Assembly: GCA_017302435.1 (NCBI GenBank)
Contig: JAFLDL010000019.1
Coordinates: forward strand, 19,963 to 83,962
Direction of reading: 5' to 3'
Length of the DNA: 64,000 nt
DNA from: Candidatus Accumulibacter necessarius
GTDB lineage: Bacteria > Pseudomonadota > Gammaproteobacteria > Burkholderiales > Rhodocyclaceae
In this document: positions 21,129 to 29,085 of the stretch, in pieces
How the letters are laid out: the number at the start of each line of letters is the position of its first letter
How positions within the stretch are numbered: position 1 is the first letter of the stretch
Position numbers and translations under genes: made by a program
The notes under the pieces: model-generated
What the model was told of the DNA's origin: nothing
The model's database searches: none
The model's input: the letters and a program-made list of their open reading frames with translations, nothing else

Positions 21129-21770
21129 GAACAGACCGCCATCGGCGAACTGGTTCATGCCGACGGTGTTGGGGAGTTCGACCCATTCGAAGGCGTCGAC
21201 ATAGACGCCGAGATACCAGCGATGCACCGCAACGGGGTCCAGTCCGGCCAGCAGCGCAAAGTTGCCGATCACCATCAGTCGCTGGATGTGGTGGGCGTAG
21301 GCCTGTTCGAGGGACTGCCCGATGGCGTGGGCGAGACAGCGCATCCTGGTCCGACCGTTCCAGAACCATCCCGGCAGCGACCGGGTGTGGCCGAACACGT
21401 TCTGCTCGACATACGCCGGCATGTGCGCCCAGTAGAAGCCGCGAATATATTCGCGTCAGCCGATGATCTGCCGGATGAAGCCTTCGGCAGTGGCCAGGGA
21501 GACTGATCCTGCGCGCCAGGCGGCGTCGGCCCTGGCAACGACCTCGCGCGGGTCGAGCAGCTTGGTGTTGAGTGCAAAAGACAGGAGCGAGTGAAACATT
21601 CGCCAGGCGCGATGGCTCATCGCGTCCTGAAAGTCGCCGAAGTGCGGCAGGGCCTTCTCGACGAAGGCGTCGAGCTGCTGCAAGGCTTCGGCGCGATTGA
21701 GCGGCCAGGCGAGCTGTGCCTCGGAGGGAAAGGTTGGTGGCCGCGCCGCCGCAGGGCCGGTTGTCAGCAT
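21129..21770 (-). pseudogene. Broken cryptochrome/photolyase-related gene
   Basis: The reading frame shows text of the photolyase-related family (PF04244 type): FVEKALPHFGDFQDAMSH, SFALNTKLLDPREVV, then REYIRGFYWAHMPAYV and GMNQFADGGLF. An in-frame TGA at 21458-21456 stands where the family has Trp in GWREY, a single-base nonsense change. The first roughly 300 residues of the family are missing, and after GGLF the homology stops and the frame runs into unrelated text. The first ATG overlaps the stop of the upstream FAD oxidoreductase, so it was once in that operon. Confidence 0.8.
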
Positions 21771-22756
21771 CGCGCGAACGACCGCTTTACCTGTTCAGCC
21801 AGCATCCGTCCGCTGCGCCAGGCACCCTCCACTTTGCCACCGTTGAGCCAGTCTCCGCACAGCCCCAGGCCAATCTCTGGACGCCAGGCGCAACCCTCGG
21901 CGAGGGCCGGCTCGGTGTCGGCGTAACGCCAGCGGTGCGCCGTCCAGTCTTGCGGGGCCGGACCGCCCAGTTGGCCAAAGGCGTCCAGCAGTGCTGCGGC
22001 GACGCTTGTGGAATCTTCTTCCAGATGCGCCTCGCTCCATTCTGCGCAGGCGTGCAGCAGCCAGGTTTCCTCGCCGCTGCGTCCCGGCTTGCTGCTGTTG
22101 CGGGCGATCCAGCGCAGTGGGCCCTGATTGACGAAGGCGGCATCGAACGGCAGGTCGACCGGCGCGGCAAAGCGCAGCATCAGCGCCCAACAGCCGCGCA
22201 TGACGGCGCTGCCGGCCAGTGCCGCCAACTCGGGGGCCGGTTGCTGCAACAAGGGTGCCGCCTGCGGCGCCGGGACGGCCAGCAGGACGGCCGCGAAGCA
22301 CGTCTCCAGCCAACCGTGTTCAGCCGAAAAGACCTGCCAGCCGCGCGTCTGGCGCCTGAGCTGCCGGATGCTCGTTGATGCTTGCACGCTCAGCGTGCTG
22401 GCGAGATAACGGGCAGGCGCCGTCATGGCGGGGATGCCGACAAAGCGCTCGACCGTCGACCCGCGTCCTGCCGGCGAATCGCCATCAAACAGCCATAGTC
22501 CGGGATCCCACAAGGCCGCGACCCCGGCCTGCTGCCAGCGCGCCACTTCGGTACGGAAGTCCGGGTGGCGCGCGGTGAAATACTGGGCACCGTGGTCGCA
22601 TTGCCAGTCGTCGCCTCGACGCGTGCTCATGCGTCCGCCCGCGCTGCGGCTCTTGTCGAACAGGCTGACTTCGAGGCCGGCCTGTTGCAGTCGCGTGGCG
22701 CAGGACAGGCCAGAGATACCGGCGCCGATCAGTGCCAGATGGGGAGCTGGATTCAT
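21764..22756 (-). CDS. FAD/NAD(P)-dependent oxidoreductase, renalase-like
   Basis: 330 aa. It begins MNPAPHLALIGAGISGLSCA, a Rossmann GxGxxG, with SLFDKSRSAGGRMSTRR as the second FAD contact and CDHGAQYFTAR after it. The C-terminus has GLGLCGDWLNGGKVEGAW, the second flavin-binding motif. This is the renalase-like amine-oxidoreductase group of bacteria. Its neighbours are a photolyase remnant downstream and the Trp-rich TIGR02450-type gene upstream, a grouping often seen with photolyases. ATG 22756 is preferred over 22774 because AAGG lies 5 bases before it. The substrate is unknown. Confidence 0.85.
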   Translation of the reverse strand: MNPAPHLALIGAGISGLSCATRLQQAGLEVSLFDKSRSAGGRMSTRRGDDWQCDHGAQYFTARHPDFRTEVARWQQAGVAALWDPGLWLFDGDSPAGRGSTVERFVGIPAMTAPARYLASTLSVQASTSIRQLRRQTRGWQVFSAEHGWLETCFAAVLLAVPAPQAAPLLQQPAPELAALAGSAVMRGCWALMLRFAAPVDLPFDAAFVNQGPLRWIARNSSKPGRSGEETWLLHACAEWSEAHLEEDSTSVAAALLDAFGQLGGPAPQDWTAHRWRYADTEPALAEGCAWRPEIGLGLCGDWLNGGKVEGAWRSGRMLAEQVKRSFARC

Positions 22757-22820
22757 GGTTGCCTTGTCAATCATCGATGCGACGAGCCTGCGCGCAGATT
22801 CTCCTCAGCGCAAGTCATTG

Positions 22821-23102
22821 TCACCCTTGCACCCACTGCTTCCGATCGGTCAGATCACGCCACGACAGCGAAAAAACCCGGCGAGAGTACACGGCTTCCA
22901 GTTCGACGCGCTCGATTCGCGTGGCCGGGGGCTCCGGCTCAATGACCCCGGTCACGATGAAGTGCTTCTCCTTGTCGTGCGGGGTCACTGTCGTCCACTT
23001 GCTGAGCAGCAGCTTTTTCGGGTTCAGGCGGCGACCAGTCTGTGAACCGAAAGCCTTGACGCCAGTTCCGGGTGCAATGGAGGTTTTTTCGGTCTTGTTC
23101 AT
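22821..23102 (-). CDS. TIGR02450-type Trp-rich small protein
   Basis: 93 aa. The core RRLNPKKLLLSKWTTVTPHDKEKHFIVT and the ending LSWRDLTDRKQWVQG match the short conserved family TIGR02450, commonly found next to photolyase-related genes. Function is unknown. ATG 23102 has AGGA 6 bases upstream. It precedes the FAD oxidoreductase on the same strand, 64 bases away, so the two are probably one operon with the dead photolyase. Confidence 0.8.
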   Translation of the reverse strand: MNKTEKTSIAPGTGVKAFGSQTGRRLNPKKLLLSKWTTVTPHDKEKHFIVTGVIEPEPPATRIERVELEAVYSRRVFSLSWRDLTDRKQWVQG

Positions 23103-23504
23103 ATATGTCCTAGACAGACTGGCGATGTGCAGCCATTGAAGAGGACGGGGGCATGAAGTGGAACACGTGGTAGCTGATCACGCGGGTGGCTGCAAACAGC
23201 CGCTGGGCTTCCTCAACTGTGACGATACCCGGCAAATGCTGAGTCCGGAGCGCCTTGATCAGACCGGGCGCGAGCCAGGGCTTGCGCAAGACGTGGGCAG
23301 CGTTTATGCTGGTTTATCCTCACGAAGTTGTGCAAAATCAACCCCTCACAAGCGAGGGCGTGATCGTGCAGAATGGTTTATGGAGCCGCGAGGTGTGCTT
23401 TCTCCGCGTAGCGGCTTCGTCCGACATCTGGCTTCGCCAGCTGTCGGACGCCCCTCATGTCAAACGTTGCGCATCGCAAATCGTTTCCGCGGAGGAGGCC
23501 AGCG
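23103..23504. other. Gene-free region with a strong hairpin before the methyltransferase
   Basis: 400 bases with no intact ORF of recognisable type. An inverted repeat of 14-base arms with one mismatch and a 3-base loop lies at 23419-23449. It is followed by CCCCTCATGTCAAACGTT, which resembles the 3' side of integron attC sites. See the separate finding. Confidence 0.45.
23419..23449. repeat. Imperfect 14-bp inverted repeat (attC-like hairpin)
   Basis: Arms 23419-23432 and 23436-23449 pair with one mismatch around a TTC loop. The downstream AACGTT (23463-23468) lies 36 bases before the start of the methyltransferase gene. It may be an attC-like site or an attenuator-type hairpin. Confidence 0.4.
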
Positions 23505-24314
23505 ATGAACACGACTCATGTTTCCGATACGTGGGAATGCGGTAGCCCTTACGAGCAGTACGTTGGCCGCTGGAGTCGCAAGATTGCCCCGCTCTTCCTG
23601 GCATGGCTGGATCAGCCCGTTGGCCGGCGGTGGTTGGATGTTGGCTGCGGCACTGGGGCGCTGTCCGGAGCAATCCTTGATCACTGCACCCCGAGCAGTC
23701 TGGTGGGGGTCGAACCTTCTGAGGCATTCCTCAAGGTGGCGGTCCAGAACCTCGCCGGCCAAGCAAGCTTCCTTGCCGGCAATGCGGCTGCGCTCCCGCT
23801 TGAGGGCGGAGCATGCGACGTCGTTGTCTCGGGTCTTGTACTGAACTTCGTTCCAGCTTTGCCGGCAGCCATCGTGGAGATGATGCGCGTCACTGTCGAA
23901 GGCGGAACCATCGCGGCGTATGTCTGGGACTACGGCGATGGAATGGAGATCATCAAGTACTTCTGGGAGGCGGCGGCTTCCCTCGATTCTTCGGCTGCTC
24001 AACTCCACGAGGGGAATCGCTTCCTGGTGTGCAATCCAGCCGCGCTGAAAGCGGCTTTCGAGGATGCCGGACTCGCTGAGGTGGGGACTACACCACTAGA
24101 CGTGATAGCGGATTTCGCAGACTTCGACGAGTACTGGCAGCCATTTCTCGGGGGACAGGGCCCCGCGCCCGCCTATGCCATGTCTCTTCCCGAAGAACAA
24201 CGGGCCGCGCTGAGGGCCAATCTGAAGTCTGCATTGCCACCAGCAACGGGCGGGGTCATCTCACTCAGGGCGAGGGCTTGGGCCGTTCGCGGGGCAACGC
24301 GCAGCGATGCCTAA
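23505..24314 (+). CDS. SAM-dependent methyltransferase
   Basis: 269 aa. It has the SAM motif RWLDVGCGTGALSGAIL near residues 42-58, then SLVGVEPSEAFL and the mid-domain DVVVSGLVLNFVP. It belongs to the broad Methyltransf_11/25 group and the substrate is unknown. The N-terminus YEQYVGRWSRKIAPLFLAWL is typical of a group found in many bacteria. ATG 23505 has GGAGG about 6 bases upstream, which decides it over an earlier ATG at 23457. It stands alone. The TAA stop lies in GCCTAAAAG, a form seen at cassette ends, and a hairpin precedes the gene, so a mobile-cassette origin is possible but unproven. Confidence 0.85.
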   Translation: MNTTHVSDTWECGSPYEQYVGRWSRKIAPLFLAWLDQPVGRRWLDVGCGTGALSGAILDHCTPSSLVGVEPSEAFLKVAVQNLAGQASFLAGNAAALPLEGGACDVVVSGLVLNFVPALPAAIVEMMRVTVEGGTIAAYVWDYGDGMEIIKYFWEAAASLDSSAAQLHEGNRFLVCNPAALKAAFEDAGLAEVGTTPLDVIADFADFDEYWQPFLGGQGPAPAYAMSLPEEQRAALRANLKSALPPATGGVISLRARAWAVRGATRSDA

Positions 24315-24490
24315 AAGTCAATCAACCGGACCGCAGGGATTCATATTCAACCCCGGTCGCTGCGGGATACGTCGACGCCTAAGCCTTCGCTCGACCCAAC
24401 CCTGCACAGCATGGATTCCTGAAAGCCGTCGATCGCCATGATGGCCAGAGACAGGATCTGAACGAGCCACAGGCTTCAGGGGGCTCGTCC

Positions 24491-25315
24491 TCAAGGCTTG
24501 CCGTTCCTCGCGACATCGTTCAGGCGCCAGTCGTAATCGAGAAACTCGATCCGGTAATCGCTAGCTACCAGCAGCGCGCGCGCTTCAGGCGTCGACGCCA
24601 GTTGCTCGGCGTAGCGCAGGAAGGTGGTCCGGAGGGAATCGAAGCCCTGGTGGCCTTGCTCGAAATCCTTGCCGTACCAGTCAAAGATTTTCGATACCGA
24701 CAGGCGCTTGGCAGCGGCATCAAATCGGTTGCGGGACGCATCCGACAGGAACCGGCGCATCGCACTTTCGAGCTGACGGTCGAGCTGGTCCGCCGTAAAG
24801 GCCTCCTTCGGCAACATCGGGCAGCCGATCGAGGCGCAGACGACGGCGACATGGATGCGCGGCTCGTCAAAAGCGCCCGGTGCCCGGATCAGACCGTGCT
24901 CGATGTCGTCCAGGCTGCGCTCCTGCCCGAGCAGGAGGATGAACTTCTTCTTCCACGGCGAACGAAAGGTGCTGCCCAGATCCTTGATCGACTTCAGATC
25001 CGGATACTTGCTCAGGACGAGGTCGATCGTGAAAGCGTTGTAGGCATTGATCAGGAATGCCAGGCGCTGCGGTTTTGGCCAGCCGGCATACTCCTGCGCC
25101 GATACGGCGGACAGCGCGGCCAGATAGCGATTCAGTGCCGCCCTGTCGGCCGCCATGCCGGCGTAGTCGACACGGCTGGCCTTGCCGTCCGCTGTCAATC
25201 GGACGTGCTGGGCAAGCAGGGCACTCCAGTCACGATGCGCGGGGTCAAAGGCATGCGCCCAGGAACCCAACAGGCTGAGCAGGGAGACGACCAGCACGGA
25301 TCTTCCGCGGAGCAT
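24491..25315 (-). CDS. DUF547 exported protein
   Basis: 274 aa. A signal peptide (SVLVVSLLSLLGSWAHA) is followed by the DUF547 core: RVDYAGM, RLAFLINAYNAFTIDLVL and HVAVVCASIGCPML. DUF547 proteins are periplasmic or secreted, of unknown activity; the conserved Cys/His residues suggest a papain-like fold to some authors, which I cannot test. It starts five bases after the stop of the TVP38-flavoprotein fusion on the same strand, and GGGGGTG before its ATG gives a ribosome site inside the upstream stop region. The two genes are therefore one operon, a pairing recurring in proteobacteria. Confidence 0.85.
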   Translation of the reverse strand: MLRGRSVLVVSLLSLLGSWAHAFDPAHRDWSALLAQHVRLTADGKASRVDYAGMAADRAALNRYLAALSAVSAQEYAGWPKPQRLAFLINAYNAFTIDLVLSKYPDLKSIKDLGSTFRSPWKKKFILLLGQERSLDDIEHGLIRAPGAFDEPRIHVAVVCASIGCPMLPKEAFTADQLDRQLESAMRRFLSDASRNRFDAAAKRLSVSKIFDWYGKDFEQGHQGFDSLRTTFLRYAEQLASTPEARALLVASDYRIEFLDYDWRLNDVARNGKP

Positions 25316-25320
25316 GGTGA

Positions 25321-27465
25321 TCACCCCCTGCGCCAGGCGTGGAAACGTTCGACCCAGGCCAGCAGCTGCTGCGGCGCATGCGCTTTCTTCCAGACGCCGG
25401 CGACGTACTTGTTGGCCTCGGCGAGCGTCGGATAGATGTGAATGGTGCCGAGAATCTTGTTCAGCCCGATCCCCTGCTTCATCGCCAGGACATATTCGGC
25501 GATCAGGTCGCCGGCGTGCTCGCCGACGATGGTCACGCCGAGGATGCGATCCTTGCCGGGGACGGTAAGCACCTTGATGAAGCCGTGCGCCTCGCCATCG
25601 GCGATCGCCCGGTCGAGGTCGTCGAGCTGATAGACCGAGACTTCGCAGGGAATGCCTTTCTTCCCGGCTTCCTGTTCGTTCAGTCCGACGCGTGCCACTT
25701 CCGGTTCGACGAAGGTCGACCAGGGGATCACCGAGTAATCGGCCTTGAACTTCTTGAACGGCGCAAAGAGCGCATTGACTGCCGCGTACCAGGCCTGGTG
25801 GGCCGCGGTATGGGTGAACTGGAAGGGACCCGCGACGTCGCCGGCGGCGTAGATGTTCGGATACCGGGTCTGCAGAAACTCGTTGGTTTCGACCGTCCGG
25901 CCGGTGGGAATGCCGAGTTCCTCGAGGCCGTAGCCAGTCAGGTTGGCGGCGCGACCGACGGCGACCAGCACGGCATCGAAGGGAATGCGCAAGTCGCCGC
26001 CGGCGTGTTCGACGACCAGGATCTTTTCTCCGTCCTCGACCAGGAACTGCTTGGCGCGGTGATTGAGCAGGACCGAGATCCCTTCGGCGACGAAGCGGCG
26101 CGCGACCAGTTCGGATACTTCCGGGTCTTCCCGGATCATCAGGCGCGGACCCATTTCCACCTGTGTGACCTGCGAGCCGAGGCGGGCAAAGGCCTGGGTC
26201 ATTTCCGAACCGATCGGCCCGCCGCCGAGGACGACTAGCCGGCGGGGCAGCTGACGCAGGTTCCACAGCGTATCGGAGGTCAGGTAGCCGACCGCCTCGA
26301 TGCCCGGGATGGGCGGCACAAACGGACGCGCGCCGGTCGCGATCACGATGCTGCGCGTACTCAGCCGCTGCGTCGCGCCATCGTGGCCGGTGATCTCGAC
26401 CTCCCATGGCGAAACGAGCCTTGCCGTACCCTCGAGCACCTCGACGCCCAGTTCGGTGTAACGCGCCACCGAGTCGTGCGGTTCGACCGTCCGGATGACG
26501 CTTTGCACCCGTTCCATGATGGTCGCGAAATCGAACTCGGCGCGTGCCGAGGCGATGCCGAATTCCTTCGATCGTGCCATGTGCGACAGCAGCTTGGCCG
26601 AGCGAATCAGCGCCTTCGACGGGACGCATCCGGTGTTCAGGCAGTCGCCGCCCATGCGGTGCTTCTCGACCAACGTCACACTGGCCCTGACGGCAGCGGC
26701 GATATACGAAGTGACCAGGCCGGCGCTGCCGGCGCCGATGACGATCAGGTTGCGGTCGAAGCGTCGCGGCTTCTTCCACGCGGCGAAGACCTTGTTCGTG
26801 CGACCGATGTCGACGATCTTGCGCGCCAGCAGCGGAAAGACCCCGAGCAGGGCAAACGAACCCAGGAGGCCGGGTGAAAGAATGCCGGACAGCGAGTCGA
26901 TCTTTGCCAGTTGTGTGCCTGCATTCACATAGACCACCGTGCCCGCCAGCATGCCCAGCTGGCTGACCCAGTAGAAGGTGCGGGCCTTCATGCCGGTCAG
27001 TCCGGAGAGCAGATTGACGAGAAAGAAGGGAAAGACCGGCACCAGGCGCAGGGTGAACAGATAGAAGGCGCCCTCCCGCTTCACCCCTTCGTCGATCGCC
27101 TGCAGGCGCTGGCCGAAGCGCTGCTGGACCCAGTCACGGAGCAGGAAGCGCGAGATCAGGAAAGCCAGCGTGGCGCCGATCGACGATGCGAAGGAGACGA
27201 TCACCACGCCCCACAGGAGGCCGAAGACGGCGCCACCGGCCAGCGTCAGCAAGGCGGCGCCGGGCAGCGACAGCGCCGCCATGACGACGTATGCGGAAAA
27301 GTAGAGGGCAACACTGAGGCCGGGATTATCTGTCCGGAAGGCCTCGATGGCCTGCTGCTGCGCCTTGAGTGTCTGCAGGTTGAGGTACTGGCCCAGGTCG
27401 AGTGCGACGTACAAACCGACGACTGAGGCCAGTGCCAGGACCAGCAACCATTTTCGCATCTGCAT
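25321..27465 (-). CDS. TVP38/TMEM64 membrane domain fused to MerA-like FAD disulfide oxidoreductase
   Basis: 714 aa. Residues about 1-235 form a TVP38/DedA-type membrane domain (LSLPGAALLTLAGGAVFG, LRLVPVFPFFLVNLLSGLTG). From about 250 a class I pyridine nucleotide-disulfide oxidoreductase follows: NLIVIGAGSAGLVTSYIAAA, the redox pair in GGDCLNTGCVPSK, VVLGGGPIGSEM, AAGDVAGPFQFTHTAAHQA and the dimerisation domain with TIHIYPTLAEANKY. The C-terminal Cys pair of true mercuric reductase is absent, so this is a dihydrolipoamide dehydrogenase/MerA relative acting at the membrane. It is co-transcribed with DUF547. ATG 27465 has GAGG 9 bases upstream. Electron acceptor unknown. Confidence 0.88.
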   Translation of the reverse strand: MQMRKWLLVLALASVVGLYVALDLGQYLNLQTLKAQQQAIEAFRTDNPGLSVALYFSAYVVMAALSLPGAALLTLAGGAVFGLLWGVVIVSFASSIGATLAFLISRFLLRDWVQQRFGQRLQAIDEGVKREGAFYLFTLRLVPVFPFFLVNLLSGLTGMKARTFYWVSQLGMLAGTVVYVNAGTQLAKIDSLSGILSPGLLGSFALLGVFPLLARKIVDIGRTNKVFAAWKKPRRFDRNLIVIGAGSAGLVTSYIAAAVRASVTLVEKHRMGGDCLNTGCVPSKALIRSAKLLSHMARSKEFGIASARAEFDFATIMERVQSVIRTVEPHDSVARYTELGVEVLEGTARLVSPWEVEITGHDGATQRLSTRSIVIATGARPFVPPIPGIEAVGYLTSDTLWNLRQLPRRLVVLGGGPIGSEMTQAFARLGSQVTQVEMGPRLMIREDPEVSELVARRFVAEGISVLLNHRAKQFLVEDGEKILVVEHAGGDLRIPFDAVLVAVGRAANLTGYGLEELGIPTGRTVETNEFLQTRYPNIYAAGDVAGPFQFTHTAAHQAWYAAVNALFAPFKKFKADYSVIPWSTFVEPEVARVGLNEQEAGKKGIPCEVSVYQLDDLDRAIADGEAHGFIKVLTVPGKDRILGVTIVGEHAGDLIAEYVLAMKQGIGLNKILGTIHIYPTLAEANKYVAGVWKKAHAPQQLLAWVERFHAWRRG

Positions 27466-27819
27466 GGGGGTATTCCTCGTGGATGGGGAGGCCGGGCGGC
27501 TGCCGACTCCCTGCATTTGACCATTGGTCGTCGGGCATGGCCTGAATCTTACAATGGCCACGGTCAGACGCAGTTGCCCGAAGGCCCGCAGCCTTTCTCG
27601 TGCCGTGTCGGTTGCCCGCGAGTATCCTGTGCGGTAGGGGTGATCGTGCGATCGGTGTGCAGACGCCGATTCGGGAATTGAAGCACCAGCGAACCGCACG
27701 CGGGCCGACAGCCCTTTCGTCCTGGTCAGCACTTCGATAGCATCCCGGGTTCAGCGTCTTCGTGCAGCCGGGCCCGGCAAAAGCGGGCTGCAGCCATTCA
27801 TCGACCCGACGGGAGGGCC
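27466..27819. other. Divergent promoter region
   Basis: 354 bases between the start of the TVP38 fusion and yhaO. It must carry promoters for both directions. No gene, clear palindrome or RNA is seen. Confidence 0.5.
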
Positions 27820-29085
27820 ATGCGCTTCATCCACTGCGCCGATATTCACCTCGACAGCCCGCTGCGCGGCCTCGAACTCTACGACGGCGCTCCCGCCGAA
27901 GAGATGCGCCACGCTACCCGCCGAGCCTTCGCCAACGTCGTCGACCTTGCCATCGAGCGCTCGGCCGATTTCGTGCTGATCGCCGGCGACATCTTCGACG
28001 GCGACTGGCCGGACTTCAACACCGGCCTGTATTTCGCGTCGCAGTTGCGCCGCCTTGCCGGCGCGGACATCCGCGTCTTCCTGAGCTATGGCAACCATGA
28101 CGCGGTCAGCAAGTTGACCCGATCGGTCCCGCTGCCGAAAAACGTCTTCAGCTTTCCGGCGAATCGACCGGCCACTGAAGTCATCGAATCCCTGGGGGTC
28201 GCGATCCACGGACAAAGCTTTGCCACCGAGGCCGTGACGACGGACCTGTCTGCCGCCTATCCCGCACCGCGCGCTGGCCTGTTGAACATCGGCGTTCTGC
28301 ACACCGCCCTGTCGGGCCGCGAAGGACATCAGCCCTACGCGCCGACAACGGCCGATCGCTTGAGCGACAAGGGCTACGATTACTGGGCGCTGGGACATGT
28401 TCACAATCGGGAAATCGTCCGTCAGTCGCCCTGGATCGTTTTCCCCGGCAACACGCAGGGGCGCCACGCGCGGGAGACCGGAGCCAAGGGCTGCATGGTC
28501 GTCGAAGCGGAGGTCGGCGTCGGCATCCGCTCGGTCGAGTTCGTTGCGACTGACGTCGCCCGCTGGCATCACCTCGCCATCGACATTGCCGCGCTGGCGT
28601 CCGGGGATGAACTCCACGCCGCCGTGCAGGCCGCAGTACGTGCCGTGCAGGTCTCGGCCGAAGAGCGAATCCTTGCCCTGCGCTTGACCCTGGCGGGGCG
28701 TGGGCCGTTGCATCACGCGATCGTGTCGAACCGGGAAGCGGTACGGGCGCAGCTTGCTGCCTCGATCGGCGAAGCATCGGCCGGCAGGGCCTGGCTCGAA
28801 AAAGTCCGGATCAAGGTGACGGCGCCACTCGATCTCCCGCGGCTGGCCGAGCGCGACGATCCCATCGGCTTGCTGATCCGCTCGATCGAATCCCTCGAAG
28901 CCGATCCGGTCATGCTCCAGTCGCTGGCCGAGTCGGTGCTGTCCGATCTCGGGCAAAAGCTTCCGGCCGAACTGCGCGGGTCCGACAGCGCCTGGGCCCT
29001 GGATTCCCCTGAAGCCCTGGCCGACGCCCTGGCCCACGCCAGGGAGCGCCTGCTGGCCGCGATCGCCGCCGAGGACACGCCATGA
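27820..29085 (+). CDS. yhaO: DNA repair exonuclease, YhaO/SbcD-like
   Basis: 421 aa metallophosphoesterase. Metal-binding motifs are in order: FIHCADIHLDSPLRG, IAGDIFDGDW, SYGNHDAVS, then VLHTALSG and ALGHVHNREIV. The C-terminal cap resembles YhaO rather than SbcD. It forms a nuclease complex with the SbcC/Rad50-like ATPase encoded next, whose ATG overlaps its TGA (ATGA). The pair is expected to process DNA ends or hairpins in the cytoplasm. ATG 27820 follows GGGAGGGCC, a strong but close ribosome site. Confidence 0.88.
   Translation: MRFIHCADIHLDSPLRGLELYDGAPAEEMRHATRRAFANVVDLAIERSADFVLIAGDIFDGDWPDFNTGLYFASQLRRLAGADIRVFLSYGNHDAVSKLTRSVPLPKNVFSFPANRPATEVIESLGVAIHGQSFATEAVTTDLSAAYPAPRAGLLNIGVLHTALSGREGHQPYAPTTADRLSDKGYDYWALGHVHNREIVRQSPWIVFPGNTQGRHARETGAKGCMVVEAEVGVGIRSVEFVATDVARWHHLAIDIAALASGDELHAAVQAAVRAVQVSAEERILALRLTLAGRGPLHHAIVSNREAVRAQLAASIGEASAGRAWLEKVRIKVTAPLDLPRLAERDDPIGLLIRSIESLEADPVMLQSLAESVLSDLGQKLPAELRGSDSAWALDSPEALADALAHARERLLAAIAAEDTP

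Noticed and set aside
21456-21458. In-frame TGA as selenocysteine in the photolyase-like gene
   Set aside because: Tempting in a selenium-using genome, but the family has Trp there, no downstream stem-loop is evident and both gene ends are missing. A nonsense change is simpler.
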